Shown piece after piece: positions 6,501 through 11,369 of a DNA stretch of 11,369 nt (position 1 is the stretch's first letter; the number at the start of each line of letters is the position of its first letter). Both the position numbers and the translations under genes were made by a program. The notes beneath the pieces are model-generated. The model had not been told where the DNA came from, did not search any database, and worked only from the letters and a program-made list of their open reading frames with translations. The stretch lies in the NCBI GenBank assembly GCA_021790375.1, contig JAJYEB010000028.1, positions 1 to 11,369 of the forward strand. The letters run 5' to 3'. Source of the DNA: Chloroflexota bacterium (GTDB lineage: Bacteria; Chloroflexota; Limnocylindria; Limnocylindrales; CSP1-4).

Positions 6501-7611
6501 ACCCGTCCGCCCGCCGCCCGCCCCCACGGCGGGCCAGCTCCTCGCGGAACCGGCTCGTCATCAGCAGCGAGTAGTCCACGCCCAGCCCGAGCCCGAGCAG
6601 GGTCGTGAGGTTGAGCACGAAGATGCTCATCGGCGTCAGGCTGGCGAGCACGAAGATGATCGCGAGGGAGAGGGCCACCGCGGTGCCGCCCACAGCCAGT
6701 GGTACGACCGCCGAGACCGCGCTGCCGAAGACGAGCAGCAGCGCAATCGCCGCCAGGGGCAGCGACACGATCTCGCTGCGCCGGAGGTCGGACTCGGAGA
6801 CCGTCTGGATGTCGCCGTAGAACGCCGGTCCGCCGGCGAGGTAGCTCCGGATGCCCGGCACGGGGACCAGCGCGGCCTGCACGGGCGCCAGCGCCTGGGG
6901 CGACTGGTCCGGCTGCAGGTTCAGCGAGACCACGTCGTACACCACGGTTCGATCCGCACTGACCTGGTGAGGGTTAAGCAGGTACGGCAGCACCCCGGTC
7001 ACGTGCGCCGCCTTCGGCACGTTGGCGATGGCCCGAGCGGCCGCCGAGTCGAACGCGGGCTCCCCGGCGCGGGCACCCGTCTCGGACTGGAGGACGATGA
7101 CGAGCGCCGAGGGAGGCAGCCCGAGCTTCTGCTCGAGGAGGAGCTGTGCCCTCGACGATTCGAGCCGGCTGCTGGTGAAGCCGCCGGCGCTCAGAACGCC
7201 GGGGGCCCGGGGGGCGAACGGGGCGGCCAGCAGGAGGAGCGCGGCCCAGACCGCCAGTACGGGCCAGGGGTGGCGCGCCACCCACGATCCGATGGCCCCG
7301 AAGCGGCCGATGGGCCTCCGCCCGTCGCCACTCGGTCTGTCGCCGGCGCCCTGCCCGGCGCCTCGCCCGCCGAGCGCGCCATGCCCGCCGCCGGCGCCCT
7401 GCCCGGAGTTGGTGATCCGCCCGTCGCCACTCGGTCTGTCGCTGGCGCTCTGCCCGCCGAGCACGCCCTGTCCGCCGCCCCTCGGACCGCCGCCGGCACC
7501 TCGCCCGCCGGCACCTCGCCCGCCGCCGGCGCCTCGCCCGCAGCCGGCGCCCTGCCCGGAACCACCCTCGGCGGGGGAGGCTCCGCGACCGCCGGTCGCC
7601 GATCGGTTCAC
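3517..7611 (-). CDS. MMPL-type RND transporter fused to a CrtC/AttH-like lipocalin lipoprotein domain
   Basis: A 1364-aa protein from GTG 7611. The frame also allows TTG 7647, which would overlap the osmC-like stop, or GTG 7281 next to the first helix; none has a clear ribosome site. In order: a Gly/Ala/Arg-rich low-complexity leader (1-105); a first MMPL half with a helix at about 114-133, an extracytoplasmic loop to about 278, five helices to about 443 and GVDYS at 344-348; a second half from about 478 with GLSMDYEVF at 747-755, ending near 833. That totals 12 helices, as usual for RND proteins. A 13th hydrophobic segment (864-880) then ends in the lipobox LAAC (Cys881). A CrtC/AttH-like lipocalin domain follows: TEWWYYTGHLQ (927-937), WFDHQWGNF (1206-1214), YWEG (1322-1325), AYVELTGYG (1342-1350). 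It is split by a 130-residue Gly/Ser/Pro/Thr-rich insert. MMPL pumps export lipids or hydrophobic compounds using the proton gradient; the substrate here is unknown. Confidence 0.88.
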   Translation of the reverse strand: MNRSATGGRGASPAEGGSGQGAGCGRGAGGGRGAGGRGAGGGPRGGGQGVLGGQSASDRPSGDGRITNSGQGAGGGHGALGGRGAGQGAGDRPSGDGRRPIGRFGAIGSWVARHPWPVLAVWAALLLLAAPFAPRAPGVLSAGGFTSSRLESSRAQLLLEQKLGLPPSALVIVLQSETGARAGEPAFDSAAARAIANVPKAAHVTGVLPYLLNPHQVSADRTVVYDVVSLNLQPDQSPQALAPVQAALVPVPGIRSYLAGGPAFYGDIQTVSESDLRRSEIVSLPLAAIALLLVFGSAVSAVVPLAVGGTAVALSLAIIFVLASLTPMSIFVLNLTTLLGLGLGVDYSLLMTSRFREELARRGGGRRADGSVDREAVEAAVAVTVASAGRAVFFSGLTVLLGLAGLLLFEFMILRSVGAAGAIVVGLDVAAALTLLPALLTIAGPRIDALAVRRLRHGDPEATEGGWGRLARWVMARPVRVFVPTLAILVLVGLPFLHARFNAPDASILPPSVPSRQAYDLLVREFGPGEFDPLLLAIHTTGPVDTPANIGKLYDWSRRLAADPSVVRVEGIVNLDPRLTRAQYQLLYSAPGGPPDRFAASELEATTRGDLTTFSVYTPFDPNRSAFRTLVDQLRNPSSALAPPPGITVQVAGGAADVTDVVNAVAAEFPRTALFIMLTTYLVLFLLLRSAVLPLKALVMNSLSIVASFGALVWIFQDGNLSSLLGFSPLGFVETTQPVILFCVLFGLSMDYEVFLLSRMKEVWDRTGDNREAVARGLERSGRIVTSAALIVVVVAGSFAFADIVLIKALGLGVAIAVALDATVVRALLVPATMRLLGDWNWWMPRRLARWVESRLPLIEGATIVQVVALMVVAALVLAACSPEGRLLGTDPTPRPALPTAAASPTPPRDPQPISFPRDEAPHDRLTEWWYYTGHLQAASGQRFGFEFVIFRAERGSFPVSWASHLALTDESGRRFVYDQRSEIGPQVDLVAAAQLAAGVGAPTTTGAPPSVGATPSVGASSPGAAASPAIGAVAGPDLSTGGLSLPAGIGPGAGFALGITGAPSATGAGPSGGSTSPGTSGSQGQTGVQGQPGVPGTSGLPVTSGSPGQDSASGSSSGSSGTSGAPWIMAGIGGHDVISATSATAGFGLQLRLDSGGRPPVLHGENGWIDFGAAGGSYYYSRTRMAARGVLDIGTQRLQVQGEAWFDHQWGNFIAVGAGGWDWFAVNLSNGTDLTLSLVRDTSGGYPLVYGTLVHPDGTYEHLDRSRFTVQVTAHWTSPRTGTTYPAGWTITLPAQALTIRLRPTVADQELDTRATTGVVYWEGSQVVSADLGGEPLGGQAYVELTGYGPPVAAGGSGTAPLP
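4228..4617 (-). repeat. Low-complexity Gly/Pro/Ser/Thr insert with a collagen-like tract
   Basis: This stretch encodes residues 999-1128 of the transporter fusion and interrupts the lipocalin-like domain. At 4279-4377 it codes for eleven consecutive triplets, ten starting with Gly (GTS GSQ GQT GVQ GQP, and so on), a collagen-like Gly-X-Y pattern. DNA-level repeats are visible: GCCCCGACCGACGGCG at 4553-4568 and 4571-4586 (18-bp period), and ACCCCGACGTG at 4293-4303, 4311-4321 and 4364-4374. Repeat slippage is the likely origin. Confidence 0.75.
4969..5022 (-). other. Internal lipoprotein signal segment (lipobox) inside the fusion
   Basis: Encodes a hydrophobic helix rich in Val, Ala and Leu, ending in L-A-A-C with the TGC cysteine codon at 4969-4971, preceded by an Arg-containing cytoplasmic-side stretch (RRLARWVESR). 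This matches a signal peptidase II lipobox. An in-frame ATG begins the stretch MVVAALVLAAC, so the lipocalin part could be an independent lipoprotein in relatives, or could be started internally. Cleavage would release a separate lipoprotein; without it the segment is a 13th helix. Confidence 0.6.
7317..7442. repeat. 27-bp direct repeat, 99 bp apart, in the 5' end of the transporter gene
   Basis: An identical 27-bp sequence occurs at 7317-7343 and 7416-7442. The offset of 99 bp is 33 codons, so both copies are read in the same frame on the minus strand and encode DRPSGDGR. The surrounding DNA to about 7560 is a degenerate CGCCGGCGCC-type repeat field encoding Gly/Ala/Arg-rich sequence. It may be coding (a disordered leader) or 5' untranslated, depending on the true start. 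Confidence 0.75.
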
Positions 7612-7621
7612 GTCGTCCGGC

Positions 7622-8095
7622 TCAGGCCCCCTGTCTCCTGGCCGCAACCGGGTCGGAGCCCTCGCCCGGCGCGCTCTCCTCGATCAGCTCGATGTCGCTC
7701 TCGACGCTCGCCACCCCACGGATCGTGGCGATCACGGAGCAGTACCTCTCGTTGCTGAGGCGCACAGCGCGCTCCACCGCCCCCGGATCCACGCCGCGGC
7801 CGCAGACGACGTACGTGACCACCACCCGCGTGTAGGCCCACGGCGCCTCGGCGAGCTGCTCTCCCTCGACGCGAAGCTCCACCCCGGTCACCGGCTGGCG
7901 CTGCTTGCGAAGGATCTCCACCACGTCCCATGCCGAGCAGCCTCCCACGGCCGCCAGGAGGGTTTCCGACGGCGAGAACCCGTGCATCGAGTGATCCTCG
8001 GCCGGCGCGCCCATCTCGAGCTCGTGGCCGGCGTGGGAGCCGCGCGCCACGAACGTGGCACGCTCGGGATCCCAGGTGACGGTGACCTTCTTCAC
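7622..8095 (-). CDS. OsmC/Ohr-family peroxiredoxin-like protein
   Basis: A 157-aa protein, the usual OsmC-family length. It contains HSMHGFSPSETLLAAVGGC (35-53) with the first conserved cysteine Cys53, the LRKQRQPVTGVELRVEG stretch (62-78), and LSNERYCSV (113-121) with the second cysteine Cys119. In the family these two cysteines reduce organic hydroperoxides. The overall pattern is closest to the YhfA-like OsmC subgroup, whose physiological substrate is not settled. Start GTG 8095-8093 is chosen because GGAGG (8105-8101) lies just upstream and because the sequence before it, open to 8527, does not look like protein. It is probably the first gene of the minus-strand operon: its stop lies 10 nt before the transporter's GTG, with no space for a separate promoter. 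The 13-residue tail after residue 144 is unconserved in appearance. Confidence 0.9.
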   Translation of the reverse strand: MKKVTVTWDPERATFVARGSHAGHELEMGAPAEDHSMHGFSPSETLLAAVGGCSAWDVVEILRKQRQPVTGVELRVEGEQLAEAPWAYTRVVVTYVVCGRGVDPGAVERAVRLSNERYCSVIATIRGVASVESDIELIEESAPGEGSDPVAARRQGA

Positions 8096-8815
8096 GATTC
8101 CCTCCGGAGTCCGGGCGGCCGGCAGCGTGTGATTCGGTGAGTACGGCGGGCACTGCAGCGGAGCATACCGGGAAGGGGCGGGCGGCGAATGAAGCCATTG
8201 GGGCGGCATGGTGCCGGTCCCCGAGACAGACCGCGTTCGAGTCGGGCACGTCGCGCGTCGGCCCGGCCTGCCCGACGGTGCCGTCAGCCCGCGGTGCTGC
8301 GTGCCCGTGTTGGTGCCCGGCGGTGGAGCCGCCCGGCGGTGCTGTCCAATGCTCGTCTGGTGAGCACGAGACAGGCGGGCGACGTCGAGGTCTGGATCCG
8401 TTGTGCGGATATCGAACCCTCGACGCTGCGATTGACCGAATTTCGTGTGCCGGCCAGCCGGCGTCAGCTGAACAGCGGGCCGATCATCAGATGCAGTGGC
8501 GTCTTCGACGGCAATGGACCGTTCCACGCTCCCCCGGCGTGCATTGGCCAGAAAGTCCGGGCAGGCCGGCCAGAGGTATCCCCGGTCCGCTCGCCCGCAC
8601 GGCGCGTCCAGCCGCGGCGAGGCGATCCGCCGAATCGGCCATCCGCAGGCCCGTCCGGCCTGCGCCGCCCGGCAGCGCGCGACTCGGTCCGTGCCGCTCT
8701 GGCGCCGGAGGAGAGCGTCCCGGGAAGGGGAGGGGGCGAACGAGGTGCCCCCAGATCGGCCGCCCGCAGCTCGGTGCGGCCGGCGAGGTGATCGGCGTTG
8801 TCGGCTGCAGCTGTG
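8096..8815. other. 720-bp stretch without a supportable gene
   Basis: Lies upstream of the OsmC-like gene and downstream of the small membrane gene, both on the minus strand. Open frames exist on both strands, but their translations are Arg/Pro/Ala-rich and lack domains or ribosome sites, as expected in GC-rich non-coding DNA. The part from about 8340 to 8530 is visibly less GC-rich than its surroundings. I see no tRNA, CRISPR or transposon ends. The operon promoter should lie here; a candidate -10 (TATGCT on the minus strand, near 8165-8170) has no convincing -35. Confidence 0.6.
8101..8105 (-). promoter_or_regulatory. Shine-Dalgarno site deciding the OsmC-like start
   Basis: Read on the minus strand, GGAGG lies 5 nt before GTG 8095. 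It is the only good ribosome site near the start of recognisable OsmC sequence and argues against a longer N-terminus reaching 8527. Confidence 0.75.
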
Positions 8816-8831
8816 TCAGCCGCCGATCACC
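8787..8831. terminator. 11-bp perfect inverted repeat across the small membrane gene's stop
   Basis: GGTGATCGGCG (8787-8797) pairs exactly with CGCCGATCACC (8821-8831) across a 23-nt loop. On the minus strand the 5' arm is the end of the coding region and the 3' arm lies just after the stop. No U-tract follows, so it may be a U-tract-less terminator or an mRNA 3'-end stabilising stem. Confidence 0.5.
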
Positions 8832-9133
8832 GACCAGATGAACCCCATGAACAGGAGGAAGCCGACCAGCAGCCCGATGAAGGCGAGCCCGCCGACCGTC
8901 AGGTAGGAGACCCCCAGGAAGTTGATGGATCCCATGGCCACGGACCACACCGCGATCAGGATCAGGAACAACCACCGGCTGTTGCGGCTCGTGATGGCGT
9001 GCGAGAGCCCGCTGAACCGGCCGGCCGGGACCAGGGCGACCCGCAGGAAGAGCCCGATCAGCGCGCCGGACATGATCACGGCGAGCAGGTACGCGATCGG
9101 CTGCGCGAACGCGGCCTCGAATGCCTTGTCCAT
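8816..9133 (-). CDS. Small three-helix membrane protein of unknown function
   Basis: A 105-aa protein starting at ATG 9133. Hydrophobic segments at about residues 13-33, 53-70 and 79-102 indicate three transmembrane helices, joined by a basic, Ser-rich loop (VPAGRFSGLSHAITSRNSR, 35-53). No catalytic motif or named family is recognised. There is no Shine-Dalgarno sequence before the ATG. Instead an extended -10 element (TGCTATAGT on the minus strand) ends 8 nt upstream of the ATG, so the mRNA is probably leaderless. It is transcribed divergently from the aminomutase gene and ends in an inverted repeat. Codon use is like its neighbours. Confidence 0.8.
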   Translation of the reverse strand: MDKAFEAAFAQPIAYLLAVIMSGALIGLFLRVALVPAGRFSGLSHAITSRNSRWLFLILIAVWSVAMGSINFLGVSYLTVGGLAFIGLLVGFLLFMGFIWSVIGG

Positions 9134-9141
9134 CGGCCGGA

Positions 9142-9150
9142 ACTATAGCA
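9142..9150 (-). promoter_or_regulatory. Extended -10 promoter, probably giving a leaderless mRNA
   Basis: On the minus strand the sequence reads TGCTATAGT, matching TGnTATAAT at all but one position. The transcription start expected about 6-7 nt downstream falls at 9135-9136, two or three bases from the ATG at 9133. No -35 match is seen at normal spacing, as is common for extended -10 promoters. Confidence 0.55.
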
Positions 9151-9162
9151 AACGGCCCTGTT

Positions 9163-9290
9163 CCTGCATGCCATCCGGCAGGGGCCACGCCCGACGCCTG
9201 CATGGAGACGCCCGACGTGCGTTTCGTGCCCGTCGCGCCTTCCCGGCGACGCGGGGCCGCGCGTGCGCTACCATCGAAGCTCCATGCAGG
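9163..9290. promoter_or_regulatory. Cluster of CCTGCATG motifs in the divergent intergenic region
   Basis: CCTGCATG occurs at 9163-9170 and 9197-9204, and in reverse orientation (CATGCAGG) at 9283-9290. The last two extend to CCTGCATGG / CCATGCAGG. Possible operator sites for a regulator acting on the small membrane gene, the aminomutase gene, or both. The binding protein is unknown. Confidence 0.4.
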
Positions 9291-9291
9291 G

Positions 9292-9308
9292 TGCATAACG
9301 GCTATGCA
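9292..9308. promoter_or_regulatory. TGCATA-N5-TATGCA palindrome upstream of the aminomutase gene
   Basis: Perfect 6-bp arms with spacer ACGGC, located 42 nt before the aminomutase start and directly next to a CATGCAGG motif. The size suits a dimeric repressor or activator site or a small leader hairpin. It is AT-rich relative to the surrounding DNA, which makes chance less likely. Confidence 0.45.
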
Positions 9309-9339
9309 TCCAGGGCGGACCAGCGATCGACCGGTGAAC

Positions 9340-9344
9340 AGGAG
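9340..9344 (+). promoter_or_regulatory. Shine-Dalgarno site deciding the aminomutase start
   Basis: AGGAG lies 6 nt before GTG 9351. The frame continues open upstream to 8922, but that part has no protein-like features, so GTG 9351 is the start chosen. Confidence 0.8.
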
Positions 9345-9350
9345 CAGGCG

Positions 9351-10910
9351 GTGAACACGAACAGGACGGTGGGCCAGGCGGCGCAGGAACAGCCGGCCCC
9401 CGCGGATTCCGGAGGCGGCACCGCCCACGCGCCGAACCGGGCCGTCGAGGCGCTGCCGTTCGTCAATCAGCGTGATCCCGCCCGCCGGCTCGGGCCCGAC
9501 GGGAAGCCGGCGGTGAGCCGCCGCGCGCCCGTCTGGGCCGACGTGCCCGACGAGCAATGGAACGACTGGCGCTGGCAGCTGTCGCACCGCATCAACTCGC
9601 TCGAGGAGCTCGAGGGTGTCCTCAACCTGACCGAGGACGAGCGCGAGGGGCTGGGCGCGCCCGACAAGTTCCGCGTCGACATCACGCCCTACTTCGCCAG
9701 CCTGATCGACCCCGACGACCCGGGCGACCCGATCCGCCGCCAGGTCATCCCCACCGCCAGGGAGCTCCGCGCCTTCACCGGCATGATGGAGGACTCCCTG
9801 GCCGAGGACCGCCACTCGCCGGTCCCCGGCCTCGTCCACCGCTATCCCGACCGCGTGCTGATGCTGGTCACCACCCAGTGCGCCACCTACTGCCGCTACT
9901 GCACCCGGTCGCGCATCGTGGGCGACCCCACCCAGAACTTCAACCGCCGGGAGCATGAGGCCCAGCTCGATTACATCCGCCGTACGCCCCAGATCCGCGA
10001 CGTGCTGATCTCCGGCGGAGACGGCCTGACGCTGGCGCCGAAGCTGCTCGAGCAGGTGATCCGGGGCCTGCGCGAGATCCCCCACGTCGAGATCATCCGG
10101 ATCGGCAGCCGCGTGCCCGTCTTCATGCCCCAGCGCATCGACGACGAGCTGTGCGACATGCTGGCGAAGTACCACCCGGTGTGGCTCAACATCCACGTGA
10201 ACCACCCGAACGAGATCACACCCGAGCTGGCGCGCGCGTGCGACAGGCTCTCCCGGGCCGGCGTGCCCCTGGGCAACCAGTCGGTGCTGCTCGCCGGCGT
10301 CAACGACTGCGTGCACACCATGCGCGATCTCGTCCAGAAGCTCGTGGAGATCCGGGTCCGGCCCTACTACGTCTACCAGTGCGACCTGGTGGAGGGCGCC
10401 GGGCACTTCCGGACCCCGGTTGGCAAGGGCCTGGAGATCATGGAGGGGCTGCGCGGGCACACTTCCGGGTTCGCGGTCCCGACCTACATGATCGACGCGC
10501 CCGGCGGCGGCGGGAAGATCCCCGTGATGCCCAACTACCTGATCAGCTACTCGGACCACAAGGTGGTGCTGCGCAACTATGAGGGCTACATCACCACCTA
10601 CGAGGAGCCGCTGGACTACACGCCGCACGACCGGTCGAAGTGCTGGTACTGCCAGCACCAGCGACCCGAGCCGGGCCAGAAGGGCGTCACGGCGCTGCTC
10701 GACGGCGACGCGATGTGGATCGAGCCGGCGGGGTTCACCGAGATCCATACGCGGGGCGCCACGGAGGGGCACCGGCTGCAGGACCCGTCCAAGTGGGTGC
10801 CGCTCGGAGTGGGTCCGATCGAGGGACGGCAGGCGCCGCCGGCACTGGGCGGGGGCGAGGCGCGAGCGCCATCCGGTTCCGGCACGGACGACGAGACCGG
10901 CGGGGACTAG
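9351..10910 (+). CDS. kamA: Lysine 2,3-aminomutase (radical SAM, PLP-dependent)
   Basis: A 519-aa KamA-family protein, longer than the roughly 415-470 aa usual for lysine 2,3-aminomutases because of a Gly/Pro/Ala-rich N-terminal extension (about 1-35) and an acidic tail (about 493-519). The radical SAM cluster motif CATYCRYC gives Cys177, Cys181 and Cys184. The GGD motif (222-224) is followed by GLTL rather than the more usual small-residue/Leu-Leu. The PLP-binding lysine is Lys389 in GGGGKIPVMPNY. Asp319 (GVND) and Asp345 (YQCD) match the two aspartates that hold the substrate amino group in the clostridial enzyme, favouring lysine over glutamate. CWYC (431-434) fits the C-terminal cysteine cluster that binds zinc. 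The reaction converts L-lysine to beta-lysine, for catabolism, osmoprotection or conjugate synthesis. No beta-lysine acetyltransferase is nearby. Length argues against EpmB. Confidence 0.92.
   Translation: MNTNRTVGQAAQEQPAPADSGGGTAHAPNRAVEALPFVNQRDPARRLGPDGKPAVSRRAPVWADVPDEQWNDWRWQLSHRINSLEELEGVLNLTEDEREGLGAPDKFRVDITPYFASLIDPDDPGDPIRRQVIPTARELRAFTGMMEDSLAEDRHSPVPGLVHRYPDRVLMLVTTQCATYCRYCTRSRIVGDPTQNFNRREHEAQLDYIRRTPQIRDVLISGGDGLTLAPKLLEQVIRGLREIPHVEIIRIGSRVPVFMPQRIDDELCDMLAKYHPVWLNIHVNHPNEITPELARACDRLSRAGVPLGNQSVLLAGVNDCVHTMRDLVQKLVEIRVRPYYVYQCDLVEGAGHFRTPVGKGLEIMEGLRGHTSGFAVPTYMIDAPGGGGKIPVMPNYLISYSDHKVVLRNYEGYITTYEEPLDYTPHDRSKCWYCQHQRPEPGQKGVTALLDGDAMWIEPAGFTEIHTRGATEGHRLQDPSKWVPLGVGPIEGRQAPPALGGGEARAPSGSGTDDETGGD
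10907..10910. other. CTAG shared by two convergent stop codons
   Basis: The aminomutase stop is TAG at 10908-10910 on the plus strand, and the SirB1-family stop is TAG at 10909-10907 on the minus strand. The palindromic CTAG therefore ends both genes, a 4-nt tail-to-tail overlap with no visible hairpin terminator around it. Confidence 0.95.
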
Positions 10911-11368
10911 TTCCGCCGGCCCCCGAAGATCGCGCGCGCCATCCGCACCTCTTCCTGGTCGGGCGCCTCTGGCAGCTCCTCCAGGTAGCGGTCCAGCCCG
11001 CTGACCGCGTCGGTGAACCGCCCGCATCGCCCGTACAGGAGCGCGCGGTCGCGACGCAGCGCCGGGTCCGCGGGGTCCAGGATCACCAGCAGTTCGAGCG
11101 TCGAGAGCGCGTGCGCCCACTCCCGGCGGGAGAGGTAGATCCCGCGCAGGTTGCCCAGGATCCGGGCGATGATCTCGCGCCGGCTTGCGGGGCGGAGCAT
11201 CGACGGCCGGAACGCGATCGGCCGCCCGAGCGCCTCCCGCATCAGCCCCTCGCACTCGCCGGCGGAGAGTGCGCGCCCGCGGCCGTACGGGTCGATCAGG
11301 CGACCGTCCGGCCCACCCACGATGAAGTGACCCGGCAGCCCGATCCCGAACAGGGGGAGGCCCAGGCG
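10907..11368 (-). CDS. SirB1-family transglutaminase-like/TPR protein (5' end outside window)
   Basis: The frame is open to the right edge; the last 153 residues are visible. They begin with RLGLPLFGIGLPGHFIV, in which His14 of GLPGHF, and Asp26 of the following LIDPYGRG, match the His and Asp of the transglutaminase-like fold in SirB1 proteins; the Cys would lie upstream. The C-terminal part (about 65-145) is helical and TPR-like, with motifs such as ILGNLRGIYLSRREWAHAL and LDPADPALRRDRALLYGRCG. SirB1 proteins are widespread and their function is not established. The internal GTG at 11320 is not the start, since conserved sequence continues before it. The stop TAG shares CTAG with the converging aminomutase stop, leaving no space for a separate terminator. 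Confidence 0.85.
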   Translation of the reverse strand, partial: RLGLPLFGIGLPGHFIVGGPDGRLIDPYGRGRALSAGECEGLMREALGRPIAFRPSMLRPASRREIIARILGNLRGIYLSRREWAHALSTLELLVILDPADPALRRDRALLYGRCGRFTDAVSGLDRYLEELPEAPDQEEVRMARAIFGGRRN

Positions 11369-11369
11369 C

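Noticed and set aside
4717..7758. Long plus-strand open frame antisense to the transporter
   Set aside because: Arg/His/Gln-rich mirror of the MMPL coding frame; no motifs, no ribosome site.
8096..8527. N-terminal extension of the OsmC-like protein
   Set aside because: The frame is open, but the residues are not protein-like and a GGAGG site precedes GTG 8095 exactly where family similarity begins.
8189..8791. A possible 200-aa gene in the long gap
   Set aside because: Arg/Pro/Ser-rich, no ribosome site, no recognisable domain, and neighbouring frames are equally open.
9351..10910. EpmB (EF-P beta-lysylation) or glutamate 2,3-aminomutase
   Set aside because: EpmB is much shorter, and the two substrate-binding aspartates typical of lysine 2,3-aminomutase are kept.
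8487..11255. Long minus-strand open frame antisense to kamA
   Set aside because: Opposite strand of a gene with clear radical SAM motifs; composition is that of a shadow frame.
1..11369. tRNA, rRNA, insertion sequence, integrase, attachment site or replication origin
   Set aside because: Looked for on both strands; no tRNA-like cloverleaf, transposase motif or terminal inverted repeats could be supported.

Overview
The window is very GC-rich DNA (roughly 70% G+C by eye). Genes are densely packed, GTG starts are common (three of the five intact genes whose start could be placed, and the best available choice for a fourth), and one promoter looks leaderless. No marker gene fixes the taxonomy. 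The gene set (a KamA-type aminomutase, MMPL-type RND transporters, OsmC, a CrtC/AttH-like lipoprotein domain and a SirB1-family protein) would fit Chloroflexota or a related soil or freshwater lineage, with Actinomycetota as the alternative. This placement is inference only.

Layout. (1) Plus strand, 2-2289: the 3' part of a GltD-like NAD(P)H/FAD oxidoreductase overlaps, by GTGA, a 203-aa membrane protein, which is followed after 15 nt by a 224-aa paralogous membrane protein. A strong hairpin (2430-2463) separates this block from the converging gene. (2) Minus strand, 8095-2469: a probable three-gene operon read in the order OsmC-like peroxidase, a giant MMPL transporter fused to a CrtC/AttH-like lipocalin lipoprotein domain, then a zinc-independent quinone reductase. 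(3) 8096-8815: about 720 bp with no gene I can support. (4) Divergent pair: a small 105-aa three-helix membrane protein (minus strand, apparently leaderless promoter) and a lysine 2,3-aminomutase (plus strand). Their 217-bp shared upstream region holds several copies of a CCTGCATG-type motif and a TGCATA/TATGCA palindrome. (5) The aminomutase converges on the C-terminal part of a SirB1-family transglutaminase-like/TPR protein; both genes end inside one CTAG.

How the genes may work together. Region 1 looks like a membrane-associated redox module: a soluble pyridine-nucleotide flavoprotein translationally coupled to two related multi-pass proteins of unknown function that share an HxxRPY...TLR...WWxxYVxxRD core. 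Region 2 combines two redox-defence enzymes with an exporter whose C-terminus carries an internal lipoprotein signal and an extracytoplasmic lipocalin-like domain, suggesting export and scavenging of a hydrophobic or oxidised compound. Both roles are inferred from context. The strongest candidates for something undescribed are the transporter-lipoprotein fusion with its collagen-like insert, and the paired HxxRPY membrane proteins.
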